A stretch of 64,000 nt of DNA, taken from NCBI GenBank assembly GCA_030323885.1, contig CM059186.1, positions 168,017,417-168,081,416 on the forward strand. The letters run 5' to 3'. Under the pieces are notes generated by a model. That model worked only from the letters and a program-made list of their open reading frames with translations, had not been told where the DNA came from and did not search any database. Every line of letters starts with the position of its first letter. Position 1 is the stretch's first letter. The position numbers and the translations under genes were made by a program. This stretch comes from Branchipolynoe longqiensis. Its lineage: Eukaryota; Annelida; Polychaeta; Phyllodocida; Polynoidae. Shown one piece after another: positions 54,606 to 64,000 of this stretch.

Positions 54606-54689
54606 CCCTTGACCACTGCAGCAACCAGCAACAACCACACCAACCTACTACAACTCCTCCAACCCAACACAATCACATCAGCCATGACA

Positions 54690-55070
54690 TCACCGACGTG
54701 CAATTGGACCAACCGTGATATAATAACTGCAGCAGCACATTAGCACCAACTCATGACAAGTTCACCAACCAATAACAACTAGTAGTCGTAAAGGCCATCT
54801 CAACTTGTGAGACACACCCAACTGTTTCTACTTTAATATTGTGTTTATTCTACTGAGTAACTATCGTGGAAATAATCCCCAAGCACCCTCCCGAAATTAA
54901 AATTAATGCAGCGCATTGAGGTCATCGGCTGGCTCCGTTCTGCCCTAGAGCAGGGTTTGCCATCCTCCCGCCTCTCAGGAATCACGTGCCCCCTTGTATA
55001 ATGTATAAGTATAACTCTGGGTGAAGAGTTAGGTCCGGAAGAGGGTTAACTGCAATGGACAGATGGGTGA
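54690..55070. other. Unique sequence, no gene seen
   Basis: Spacer before the 55079 MITE. No coding signal. Confidence 0.4.
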
Positions 55071-55078
55071 AGGGCTAA

Positions 55079-55421
55079 AGGTGCATAGTCCGATGGTTTT
55101 GAGTTTCTGTCATTTTCTGAGAAAATATATTAGGTTATTCAATGTAATCTACCTTAATTTAACTTGAAATAACTTTTATTTTAAATGGCTAATTTTCTAT
55201 TAGATATTTCAAGTCCAAACATGCACAATTATTTAGGCAAGCACGCCAAATCTCTGACCCCACAGGGTTCAGTAGTAGTAGGTTCTATTGAAATGGTTCA
55301 CCATTCCCTTCAATGTGGCAACCAATGCTTAATAAGAACATTAGTATCTAATTTAGATATGTATAATCAAATCTAGATAATTGTTTTGGTTTTGACAAAT
55401 ATTTCATCGGGCTATGCAACT
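55079..55421. mobile_element. MITE of the TTAA family, 343 bp
   Basis: The left end AGGTGCATAGTCCGATGG and the right end (reverse) AGTTGCATAGCCCGATGA are inverted. Flanks are CTAA (55075-55078) and TTAA (55422-55425), one base from a perfect TTAA duplication. The interior is AT-rich and has no transposase; a 63-codon frame inside is incidental. It is the shortest intact-ended copy and defines the family ends used for 14155-15971 and 18183. Confidence 0.8.
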
Positions 55422-55614
55422 TTAAGTTGAGTTATGTAAGTAGACGGGGCAGGCTAAGTATAAATGGATATCTTATTGAATATGTACAGAAGTACCTGCT
55501 GTGCTCGCCAGGTAGGCAGAATTATCTAACCCAGGGGTTAGGGGTCAGGCAGCACTGAGAGTGGTATGGGCATTGTGTTGTCAATCCGGAGTATTGGGAG
55601 TGATGTGGAAAAGC

Positions 55615-55684
55615 CAAAGAAAGTTCCCCGTCCTGATATGACCTTAGATGTAGTCGGGACGTAAAACGCCAACAACCAACGAGC
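55615..55684 (+). mobile_element. SINE family 1 tail
   Basis: TCCCCGTCCTGATATGACCTT, AGATGTAGTCGGGACGTAAA and ACGCCAACAACCAAC are the 3' terminus of the family. The body upstream is not recognisable. Confidence 0.65.
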
Positions 55685-55859
55685 CAAAGAATGTTCAACC
55701 AATCACCTTCGGGTCTACAAAAAGAGAGCCTCATAGAGAGTTCACCCGCACTGAAATGAAGTGTGTACATTGGGAATATTAGATAGTTCATCTGCATTGC
55801 ATATTGCTGCTCTTGCTCCTTAGTGAGGGATGTTGTTGTTGCATTATGTTGGTGTACCG

Positions 55860-56330
55860 GATGCTGGTCGGAACCGTTCAGAACTGCTCACGTATGCTTG
55901 GAACTACAGTAAAACCTTCCTAACTGACCACCTCCACAGATCGACCACTCCCCTATATCGATCGCTTTATTTGGGTCCCAACAATACCATATTCTAACTC
56001 CCTAAACCGATCACCTCCCTAAATGGACCACCTAAAGTCGGTCCCAAGGATGGTCGATTTAGAGATATTTTACTGTACTCGGAATTGATCAGAACTGCTT
56101 AGAACTGCTCATCAGTGTTCGCCTATTCTCGGAATTGCTCGGAACTGCTCGAAACTACTCGGTCATGGTCAGAACTGCTCGGAACTGCTCTACATTCTCG
56201 GAACTGCTCGGAACTACCCATATAGCTCGGAACTCCTCAGAACCGCTCAATACGGCTCAGAATTGATCAGACATGTTTAGATCTGATAAGAACTGCTCAG
56301 ATCTACTCATATATGCTAGGGACTGCTCGG
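55860..56330. repeat. GGAACTGCTC decamer array, split by a MITE
   Basis: Degenerate 10-bp units (GGAACTGCTC, AGAACTGCTC, GGAACTACCC) on both sides of the 169-bp MITE at 55907-56075. Related to the 17745-17960 array in opposite orientation. Confidence 0.8.
55907..56075. mobile_element. Tigger/pogo-like MITE with TA duplication
   Basis: The ends CAGTAAAACCTTCCTAACTG and, reversed, CAGTAAAATATCTCTAAATC are inverted repeats. A TA lies on each side (55905-55906 and 56076-56077), as expected for Tc1/mariner-type insertion. Internal words GACCACCTCCACAGATCGAC and GGTCGATTTAG are typical of pogo/Tigger ends. There is no transposase. It interrupts a decamer array. Confidence 0.8.
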
Positions 56331-56334
56331 ATGT

Positions 56335-56835
56335 GTACGGGACTTGCTGTGCATGCGCGGCGGCAGCGGGTTGCCGTGCCGGATTACCCCGGGGGCGAGC
56401 TGAGACGAACCGGAAGTGAGCCACCGGGCTCGCCGGCACGGTCGCACACGCTTCAATAAGGCGGGCAAATATTTGCCCCTTGGAAATTTGTAATAGGTCT
56501 CGGAGCCGGGCGCGAGACTCTCTAGGGAGTTGGCGACGGTTTGGGGGAGAATGTCACAGCCTCGTGAGGGTCAACCTCAAGGGGTTTGTAGCCGCAAACA
56601 TGACTTTCTCAGAGCGTGGAGGTTGAGGTTTAGAGGGAGCCCTTAGAAACCTCAACGGACCTCACGGTTTCTCGTTCAATCTCGTAGGACCTCGCATGAC
56701 CTCTCACCATTGTGATGCATAGTGGGACCCAGCGGGAATGCGCGAGACCTAGGGACCTCTCGAACTGACGGCCGAGACGTCAGACTCTAGTGGGGCTTGG
56801 GTAAACCAAGTGGCAGCTCAAATAGCCCATTTCTA
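56335..56835. other. CpG-rich segment with repeated ACCTC/GAGGT words
   Basis: Many CCTCG, ACCTCAAGG, GAGGTTGAGG and GACCTCGCATGACC words occur in both orientations, so the segment could form hairpins. No clear terminal inverted repeat or gene was seen. Confidence 0.4.
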
Positions 56836-56841
56836 AGTTTG

Positions 56842-57530
56842 ATCTTTCGCTAAGGTAAATAATATTCCCAAGTAAGGAATACATGGTCAATTCACATGAC
56901 TAGAAGTCCATCTATGACCAGTGCAATGATACTAGTCCCGTCAGCAGAGAATGGTCGGCCACTGCCTACAAAATTATGAATGGACCCTTTCAGAGTGGGT
57001 GGCATAATAAAGACTCAGACCAACAGCTCCGTACCTCCCGAAAGCAGGCCGTATGATGACCCCCCCCCCCCCCGCTACCGGGAACAAGCCGCTTTCCAGC
57101 AATCCACCATGCGGCCGAGCGTAGAGCAGGTCTCTATGTGCCTATATGTGGCCACTGTTTGAGGTGGGCATGTTTGTCCATGGACTGACAAACATTCATT
57201 TCATCTTTCGCTAAGGTAGACAAGATTTCCATCCGATGAATACATCATAAAATCACATAACTAGAACTTTAACTAAGACCAATGAAATGATACCGGTCCC
57301 ATTAGCACAGCATAATCTACTACCTCCTACATAATGGAAACCCGCCCCGTTCAGAGTGGGTGGTATAATAAAGACTCTCTGAACCTCCTGAATGCAGGGC
57401 GTGTGTTGACACACCGCGCTACTGGGAACATGCCACTTCCGAGCAAGCCAAGATGCAGATGAGTGTAGAGCAGGTCTCCGTGTGCCTATATGTGGCCGCT
57501 GTTTGAAGTGGGCATGTTTGTCCACGGACG
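56842..57530. repeat. Tandem duplication, two diverged ~345-bp copies
   Basis: Copy 1 (56842-57185) and copy 2 (57203-57530) share ATCTTTCGCTAAGGTA, CACAT(G/A)ACTAGAA, AATGATAC, TTCAGAGTGGGTGG(C/T)ATAAT, AAAGACTC, GTAGAGCAGGTCTC, GTGCCTATATGTGGCC and GGGCATGTTTGTCCA. Copy 1 has an extra poly-C run (57061-57073). Short open frames in both have no domain. Confidence 0.9.
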
Positions 57531-57771
57531 GCGAGTCGAGCCGTCTACACTTAGAGCAGCTCAGGGGCCTGGCCAAGCCGCTGTAGGGTTTGAGTCAACA
57601 TGGCGCGGACTCAGTCTGGGGCGACCCCAACCAGGGCAGGGCTGCACATCCATAGGGCTAACAGGGCACACAGTGTGACGTCACACACTGGACATAGCAT
57701 GCTGTCCTTAGCATGGCGTCACGGCGTTTCCAGTGTCACGCACGGGGCTTGGTGTGTGATGACTGTACATG

Positions 57772-58405
57772 GTGTAACTGGTGTAACTGGTTTAACTGGT
57801 GTAACTGGTGTCACTGGTGTAACCGATGTAAATGTTGTAACTGGGGTAACTTGTGTAACTTGTGTAACTGGTGTAACTGGTGTAACTGGTGTAACTGGTG
57901 TAACTGGTGTAACTGGTGTAACTGGTGTAACTGGTGTAACTGGTGTAACTGGTGTAACTGGTGTAACTGGTGTAACTGGTGTAACTGGTGTAATTGGTGT
58001 AACTGGTGTAACTGGTGTAACTTGTTTAACTGGTGTACCTGGTGTAACTGGTGTAACTCATGTAAATCATGTAAATCGTGTAAATCATGTAAATCACGTA
58101 ACTGATGTAACTGATGTAACTGATGTAACTGATGTAACTGATGTAACTGGTGTAACTGATGTAACTGATGTAACTGGTGTAACTGGTGTAACTCATTTAA
58201 CTCATGTAACTCATGTAACTCATGTAACTCATGTAACTCATGTAACTCATGTAACTCATGTAACTCATGTAACTCATGTAACTAATGTAACTCATGTAAC
58301 TCATGTAACGCATGTAACTCATGTAACTCATGTAACTCATGAAACTGATGCAACTGATGCAACTGATGCAACTGATATATATGTTGTAACTGGTGTAACT
58401 GTTGT
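57772..58405. repeat. GTAACTGGT 9-mer array in typed blocks
   Basis: About 70 nonamers. The left block is GTAACTGGT, then come GTAAATCAT (58061-58090), GTAACTGAT (58096-58145), mixed GGT/GAT, GTAACTCAT (58190-58340) and GCAACTGAT at the end. Nine is three codons, giving stop-free Val-Thr-Gly or Cys-Asn-Trp frames of 130-272 codons that are not genes. Confidence 0.97.
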
Positions 58406-58409
58406 TGGT

Positions 58410-59870
58410 GCATCATGATATGTCAAGGGACGATGCTTATCCAGCAGGTGACGACTCAGGGCACAGTGACGTGATGTAGGTCATACATACGCAGTGTAGA
58501 CCTGATTCACTGGTTTCACATGATGCAAATAATGAAGCGTTCGCTTAACTTGCATAACGTTGGCATATACTACAAATAGGTCAAAGCCACAACTAGTCAA
58601 TCTACCCAGTGGAGCTGCCCTTTCCTACGAAATGTAGGTTATTCTTTGAATATGTATCTTTTTGTGTGATGAATTGACTTCCTCTACCCATAAAGAAGTA
58701 TATTAACGCTAATCTCGTTTTCACCTCTTCGCAGCGGTAGATCAATTTCTTTCAAATCTTGTGAATTTTATATCAGTACCAATTGTGGATTTCTTGTTTA
58801 TGGGTTGCAACTGTTTGTAGATTGGAAACAATTCAAAATTCAGCTTTGACCATTCTTTGTGTTAGCCCATTGATGTCTTGCATTCATATCTTTTGTCAAC
58901 GCCAAAGCACCGATCTTACACCCGTACTAAGAAATTGTTTGAATCTATCAGTTGTAATATTTAATACACTGCATGCAATTCCCGTTCGATAATAACAGTA
59001 TTATACACGTGGTTAATATGCGTTATATGGCATTAGATGGTTCCGGAATTGTCTATAAATGTGTTTCTTTTCCTTTCTTAATATATGCAATATAAGAATG
59101 ATATTGGCATAATAACCCGGAATTCCATACTCGCTCCTCATCTTCACCCGCCAGTGATCGGGTGATGGAGCCTGGAGCTAGTCATCTACTGCTCCAACCT
59201 ACTCAACCTCAGCTGCGACGGTGGCGCCTCCTCCCTCTTCTCGCTATCCCATTAACCTCATTCACTTACCGCCGACAATGTTGTTAACTGAGCTCTCATT
59301 GACTGTTATCGGTGCTAATGTCACAGACAGGCAGGTCCCGTGGTAGTTCAATTCTACTCCGCCATTCTCATTGCTGGTCCTCAGCTGCTCCCTATTCGAG
59401 CCCTGCACGAGCTGCTCAAGTTACTCAACCAGCGCCAGGTTTCCTCCGCAGCAGATATTGAGGATCGTGACAGCACGTGTTGCCCTGGAAACCCCGGAAT
59501 TCCATCCGTGAGCCGTGCAGGGTTACCTGTCCCACACCACAGGCCGGCAATTAGCCTGCATTGAATGTGCATTCCAACCGAGTGGTGTTTGGTTGTAAAT
59601 AATTTATGTTTATTCTGCTGAATATTCTTCTTTTGTATTTGTTCTTTAAGAACTAATGTGTATATGTAGAGTATGCATAGCAACGTGTTATTAGGGTAAG
59701 AGAGTCGTATCATTCTTATACAGCATATCTATATATAGGGCACCCCTGGATTGATAGTACCCACTACGTGTTACCTGCTAAATCGCATGTTATTTTCCAC
59801 ATGATAGTGTGTCTCCTACATATGCTCCAAGAGGACATTGTTAATAAACTGACAACTCACGTATAGTGCA
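58410..59870. other. Unique sequence, no confirmed gene
   Basis: The best coding-like stretch is on minus: about 59270-59393, open, ending at a GTAAGTGA donor-like site, but with a poor acceptor and no domain. AT-rich elsewhere. Confidence 0.35.
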
Positions 59871-59876
59871 CATTAA

Positions 59877-60012
59877 ATTGTGTAGTCCGATGTTTTTGAA
59901 TATGTGTCATTTGCTTAGATAAATATATTACATAAATCGTGTTCAGCTACAGTAATTTCGCCTGAAGTAAGTCTAATTTTAAATTTGACGATATGTGAAA
60001 GGTAACCGCACG
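59877..60012 (+). mobile_element. MITE-like fragment of the TTAA family
   Basis: TTAA (59873-59876) then ATTGTGTAGTCCGATGTTTT and GTCATTTGCTTAGATAAATATATTA parallels the start of the 55079 copy. A TTAA also lies at 60013-60016, but the right terminal repeat is not recognisable. Confidence 0.45.
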
Positions 60013-60019
60013 TTAAGGG

Positions 60020-60310
60020 CCTCTTAATGAAACATTAGATAACACAACGTGAGGTGTCGGGGTTTCAATCCACGGCCAAGTACCACCGATGATGTACATA
60101 CTAACTCCTGCTTTTCAGCTGGGAAATATGCTAAACAGGAAGAGTGGTTTGTCTCATGGACAAGATAATATTAGTGATATCATAGCATGGTGTCAGTGAC
60201 TAATCATCTTACTGGGGAAGCACTATAAAGCTGACTAAGCGACCTGAAGTCTGTACCAATCTAGATATGACCTCAGATGTTGCTAGGACATGCAAGGTTC
60301 ATAGCCCTAA
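60020..60310 (+). mobile_element. SINE family 1, diverged
   Basis: GGTGTCGGGGTTTCAATCCAC (box B-like), CATGGTGTCAGTGACTAATC, GGGGAAGCACTATAAAGCTG, GACCTGAAGTCTGTACC and ATATGACCTCAGATGTTGCT, ending in AGGACATGC. It is older than the copy at 46145. Confidence 0.6.
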
Positions 60311-60639
60311 CTTGTAATTAGGATAAATATTCGGTTGTGATGTTGAACAGCAGATGCCATTGCTTTACCCTCCGAGGAAGCCCTGGTGGAATATTGTGTA
60401 ATTATCTCATCCGCGTTGTCTTAGTATCGTATTTCAAGACATCACCATAGGTTACAACTGGCAATAGTGAAAACTCAAGATGGCATTATAGTACTGTCAA
60501 ATGGCGGTACCAGATCACCAGCACCGATGATGATATGCCGCTCCCCTTCAGTCAGAGTGTGCTAGCACTGAACTTACAACACTCATACCTGTCGTTACCT
60601 GCTGAGCATCACGATACTGAGACTGACTCGGATATCGGA

Positions 60640-60778
60640 CCATTGTGCAGACGGCCTGATCTCACAGTGGGGCAGCACTATAAAGTCGCCATGAGTGCGC
60701 ACTGTCAAAGGTCGGTACCCATCCTGATATGAACATATATGTTGCTAGAACTTAATACCCCGAAAAAGAAACTGAACA
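60640..60778 (+). mobile_element. SINE family 1, 3' half
   Basis: ACGGCCTGATCTCACAGTGG, GGCAGCACTATAAAGTCGCC, ATGAGTGCGCACTGTCAAAG, CATCCTGATATGAACATATA and TGTTGCTAGAACTTAATACC. The head is missing. Confidence 0.7.
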
Positions 60779-60927
60779 AAGGATGGTTTATCTTATCCTA
60801 TTAAATGGGAAGCACCGGGCGTGGTAGCGACAAGTGCAGACTTGTTTAGATTTTTGGTTTGTCTCAATTGACATAATTCATGGCCTGTGTCGCTTGAAGT
60901 CAATTTCAGTCTATGCTTAGTTGTGTT

Positions 60928-61188
60928 CCATATGCCCCCACCTCTGCTAATTTGGATTCCCACTGCCGCATATAACTTACAGTATAATCAAAGGCCAGTT
61001 GCTCTCATACCATGTCTATGTGGTTCGGGAGGTGAAAAGCCCTTTGGGTTGGTACAATTGTAGGCTCTGCCTTTCTATCGACAAATTATCTAATGATGAA
61101 AACAAGTCTCTTCAGACTTAATCATTATAGGCAGTTTAAATATTCAAGTGAAAAAGGAGAGGAATAGGTGAGTAAGTGTGCAAAATAG
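60928..61188 (+). mobile_element. SINE family 2 body, headless copy
   Basis: Starts CCATATGCCCCCACCTCTG and runs to GGTGAGTAAGTGTGCAAAATAG. It matches the next copy (offset 343 bp) over its whole length. No polymerase III boxes are seen upstream. Confidence 0.75.
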
Positions 61189-61194
61189 TCGTGT

Positions 61195-61532
61195 TCTCTG
61201 TGGCGGAGTGGTTAGAGTGTCTGACTTTTTACTAGGTCAGACTCCTAATCTGATGGTTGGTGGTTCGATTCCATGTGCCCCCACCTCTGTCAATTTGGAT
61301 TTCCACTGCTGTGGATAACTTACAGCATCATCAAAGGCCAGTTGCTCTCATACCATGTCTATGTGGTGTGGGAGGTTAAAAAATCCCTTGGGTCAGTAAC
61401 AGTGTAGGCTCAGGCTTTCTATCGACAACCTGTCTCATGGTGAAAACAAGTCTATTCAGACTTAATCATTATAGGCAGTCTAAACGTTCAAGTGAAAAAG
61501 GAGGGCAATAGGTGAGTAAGTGTGCAACATAG
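61195..61532 (+). mobile_element. SINE family 2, with intact tRNA-like head
   Basis: Box A TGGCGGAGTGG (61201-61211) and box B GGTTCGATTCC (61262-61272) are both perfect consensus matches in a Leu/Ser-type head (the GGCGGAGTGGTTAGAGTG pattern). The body follows: TGCCCCCACCTCTGTCAATT, GGCCAGTTGCTCTCATACCA, TGTCTATGTGG, GCTTTCTATCGACAA, CAGACTTAATCATTATAGGC. It ends at GAGTAAGTGTGCAACATAG. Unlike family 1, it has no AACAAC tail. Confidence 0.85.
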
Positions 61533-61539
61533 AGGACAT

Positions 61540-62440
61540 TTACCCCCAATGAATATATAGGCAGGTACAATTCAACTAAGTACATTACCAATAACAATAC
61601 TCATAAATAGTCAATCCTGATCTAACCTCAATATAAGTGAGATTCCCAGAATGTATGTATCCACCAGGGACACAAATATACACAGCTATATGTGTCTGTA
61701 CTGGAGGCAGGCAACACCGACGACTGGAGGCGGATACAGTTATTTAATTATGAACACAACCGTTAAATAACAAGGAACCGTATCTGGCTGTGATGGGCGT
61801 CCTACCGAGTTAATGGGTAAACAAGAATGAGTAATGAGTAATACAAATTTGTTAAAATTAGAAGTTACCCGAGCAGCGTCCGAGGGGAAAGTGGGCTCCT
61901 GTCAGGAGCCGGAAGTCCGAGATCGGGGAGGCCCTTAGGAGCCACCTCTTGGAGTCCAACCCAACCAGAGGGGAGGGGGATAGAGTGAAACTAACCCTTA
62001 CACCAGGGGGGCCCTCTGGTCCAAATCTACGCCGGCATATCCCTGATATACGCGTGTATATATAAGTAATGCATGATAATTATACAGGTATAAATTCACT
62101 AGAATCACTACCAACCTGTTATTTATTTCCATGACCTTATTACTTAACACCGCTGGTGGCGCCCTGATCAGGCTCCGCGCCACACTAACACTAGTAACAG
62201 GGACCAGTCTACTACTCCGTCACTCGCCGTTCAAAAGATGACATGTATTCGTGGGCGGGCGCCCGGCTGTGGGCACGTGGCCGGATGTTCAATAGTCGCG
62301 ACGACCGGCGCGTTTCTGCCGCCTGGTGGCCGTCCGCAGCCCCCCCTGTGGAGCTCCGGGGATCATACATACAACTGGCACCCCGCCGTGCCCTGAATGT
62401 AGAGTGCCCTGGATTCAGCGTTACCGGCCACTGCCGCCGG
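61540..62440. other. Unique sequence, no gene seen
   Basis: AT-rich to 62110, then GC-rich (62225-62440) with an inverted CTCF-like GCCGCCTGGTGGCC at 62318-62331. Frames of 97-165 codons in the GC-rich part show no domain. Confidence 0.35.
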
Positions 62441-62459
62441 GCGCCCCCAGTCACAGTGA

Positions 62460-62765
62460 GGTGTTCACTCGACCCCACCTCTCTGAGCTGCTCACCCCAC
62501 CTCACTTATCTCCTCGTCCCACCTCTCCCCTCTCATATGCTGGCCCCACCTGTCTGAACTATATACCTGACCTCTCTCAACTCATTGCCCCACACATCTC
62601 AACTCTTTACTGCATCTCTCAACTCCTCTCCTCACCTCTCTCAACTCATTGCTCCACCTATCTGAGCTTCTCTCCCCACTCTCTCATCTGCTCAGATCTC
62701 CTCTTTCACCTCCTCGCCCCACATCTCACACCATCACCCCATGTCTATGAGCTACTCTCCCACAG
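62460..62765. repeat. CCCCACCTCTCTGAACT-type minisatellite
   Basis: Irregular C/T-rich repeats with CACCTCTCTCAACTCATTGC and CCACCT.TCTGAGCT words, about 27-35 bp apart. Confidence 0.75.
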
Positions 62766-62769
62766 TGTC

Positions 62770-63295
62770 CTATGCGTGGCACTGCTCGGTTTGGCGCGGT
62801 CACGCCGAATTAGCGTCCTATAACCAAGTATAATCGCCTCAAAGCCCGCAGACCTGTGGACCAGGAAGGTCAGGGCGTACTACTTGTACTAGCAGCAAGC
62901 TGTACCTGCTCATGCGCAAGTCAACTGCAATATGTCGGGACCTGGTGGCTGCTGGGGGTGGGAGGGACGGGGCTGCAGCTATAACCGTCCGGGGATGACC
63001 CGGATGCATGTTGCTCTGACCGGGGGAATGCGGGGCGGCTCCGGGGAGACGTGGAGGAGGCGGGCGTCCGGGGTGGGCTAGAGGGTGGGCCGGCGTTTAC
63101 CCGACTGGGGCCGGCAGAGGGAGCCAATAGCAGCCGGTCTCCGGGAGGGCTTGGCGCGGGCTGGAGAAACACTGCTGACTGATGCCTTTTTGTGGGTTTA
63201 GGTTTTTTTATTTTGGTATGTGTACTTTTTGCTGCTGGTGGCGGAACATCTAAAGGTTTTAATTCCGCATCCATCACCCGGGTTTGCTGTGCTCT
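62770..63295. other. GC-rich unique sequence, no gene seen
   Basis: A 118-codon minus frame is Pro/Ser-rich and has no domain. Nothing else was recognised. Confidence 0.35.
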
Positions 63296-63299
63296 GAAT

Positions 63300-63925
63300 G
63301 AACAGAGGTGGAGGAAGGGGAGGATGGAGAGAGATGGGGGAGGAGTGGGGGAGAGGGGGAGTGTGGGAGAGGGGGGACTGTGGGAGAGTGGGGTGTGGGA
63401 GAGGGGGGAGGAGAGTGTGCGAGAGGGGGAGTGTGGGAAAGGGGGGGAGTGTGGGAGAGGGGGCCGGAGTGTGGGAGAGGGGGGCAGGAGTGTGGGAGAG
63501 GGGGGCAGGAGTGTGGGAGAGGGGCGGAGTGTGGGAGAGGGGCAGGAGTTTGGGAGAGAGGGGAGTGTGGGAGAGGGAGGAAGGAGTGTGGGAGGGGGGG
63601 GGGAGTGTGGGAGAGGGCGGAGTGTGGGAGACGGGGGACGGAGTGTGGGAGAGGGGGGCAGGAGTGTGAGAGAGGGTGGATTGTGGGAGAGTGGTGACGA
63701 GTGTGGGAGAGGGAGAGGGGGGAGTGTGGGAGAAGGGGGAAGATGGGGGAGTGTGGGAGGGGGCAGGAGTGTGGGATAGGGGGGACAGTGGGAGAGGGGG
63801 TGAGGAGTGTGGGAGAGGGGGGCGGGTGGGGGGAGTGTGGGAGGGGGAGGAGCGTGGGAGAGCGGGAGAGCGAGCGGCAGTGGGAGAGGGAGGAGGAAGG
63901 GACGCGAGGAGGGGAGAGGGCAGGT
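63300..63925. repeat. GGGAGTGTGGGAGAGGGG array
   Basis: Units of GAGTGTGGGAGAGGGG with GGGCAG, GGACG and similar inserts, about 16-24 bp. It resembles the G-rich array at 1-295 in style. Arg/Gly/Val (plus) and Pro/His/Ser (minus) frames are artefacts. Confidence 0.9.
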
Positions 63926-63990
63926 TGGTGGGTTGTTGCAGTTTTACATCCTGGCAACATCTAAGCCCATATCAGGACGAGAGAGAGAAT
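63926..63990 (-). mobile_element. SINE family 1 tail (inverted), at window end
   Basis: GTTGGTGGGTTGTTGCAGTTT and TACATCCTGGCAACATCTAA, then GCCCATATCAGGACGAGAG, is the reverse complement of the family 3' end. It directly abuts the G-rich array, like the fragment at 38213. Confidence 0.65.
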
Positions 63991-64000
63991 ATGAGGGGGC

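Noticed and set aside
57600..58418. 272-codon VTGVTGVTH frame
   Set aside because: A nonamer repeat read in frame; no start context or domain, and the plus alternative frame is open too.
59270..59393. Candidate minus-strand exon ending at GTAAGTGA
   Set aside because: The donor is good and about 40 codons are open, but the upstream AG lacks a pyrimidine tract or branch motif and the peptide matches no neurexin segment I know.
62318..62331. Promoter CpG island in the GC-rich 62.2-62.45 kb segment
   Set aside because: Short, with no TATA, initiator or downstream exon that I can support.
1..64000. CRISPR array
   Set aside because: Tandem units are directly adjacent or have related spacers; there are no unique spacers between constant repeats and no cas-like genes. 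The sequence is eukaryotic.

Overview
This is a eukaryotic, intron/intergenic-type window with no prokaryotic gene organisation. It is dominated by tandem arrays, SINEs, LINE fragments, LTR remnants and small DNA transposons. tRNA-headed SINEs (one with a 3' part of a type I recall from mollusc genomes) and the repeated spread of low-complexity arrays suggest a lophotrochozoan, most likely a mollusc. That assignment is inference from repeat style, not from a sequence match.

The one host gene segment I can support is a 167-bp exon on the minus strand at 23791-23957. It has a branch-point-like motif, an AG acceptor, 55 open codons and a GT donor. It encodes part of a laminin-G/LNS domain, best read as neurexin LNS2 ending at the position of alternative splice site 2. 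If so, flanking sequence on both sides is intron of a large neurexin gene transcribed right to left. I found no second exon by eye.

Layout: 1-3 kb, GA-, GC- and CACACC-rich arrays. 3.1-4.75 kb, a tRNA-SINE, an 83-bp satellite split by a LINE tail with a 9-bp target duplication, and an inverted SINE. 5.2-5.9 kb, a fold-back element packed with ACGT. 6-16.7 kb, almost continuous low-complexity arrays with a 499-N assembly gap (9315-9813), a strict 48-bp satellite and a TTAA-flanked MITE swollen by an internal CACACCC array. 17-23.7 kb, SINE, MITE and LINE ends, and 23-, 94-, 56- and 17-bp arrays. 23.8-25.2 kb, the exon and a 31-bp array. 25.3-29.3 kb, SINE pieces, a second fold-back element, a solo-LTR-like unit and CTCF-like motifs. 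29.4-30.7 kb, CACACCCGCA and GT arrays. 31.0-36.7 kb, a nest of a 5'-truncated RNase H LINE, a CR1-like LINE and a solo LTR. 36.7-40.9 kb, a G-rich to C-rich strand-switching array complex. 41-52 kb, more SINE, LTR and LINE copies and a small LTR element with a possible dUTPase remnant. 52-64 kb, arrays, MITEs, tandem duplications and SINEs.

Nearly all long open frames here are by-products of arrays with stop-free units (for example 48, 57 and 9 bp, or 31 bp without stops in any frame) and are not annotated as genes. The mobile elements are fragmented; none looks able to move by itself.
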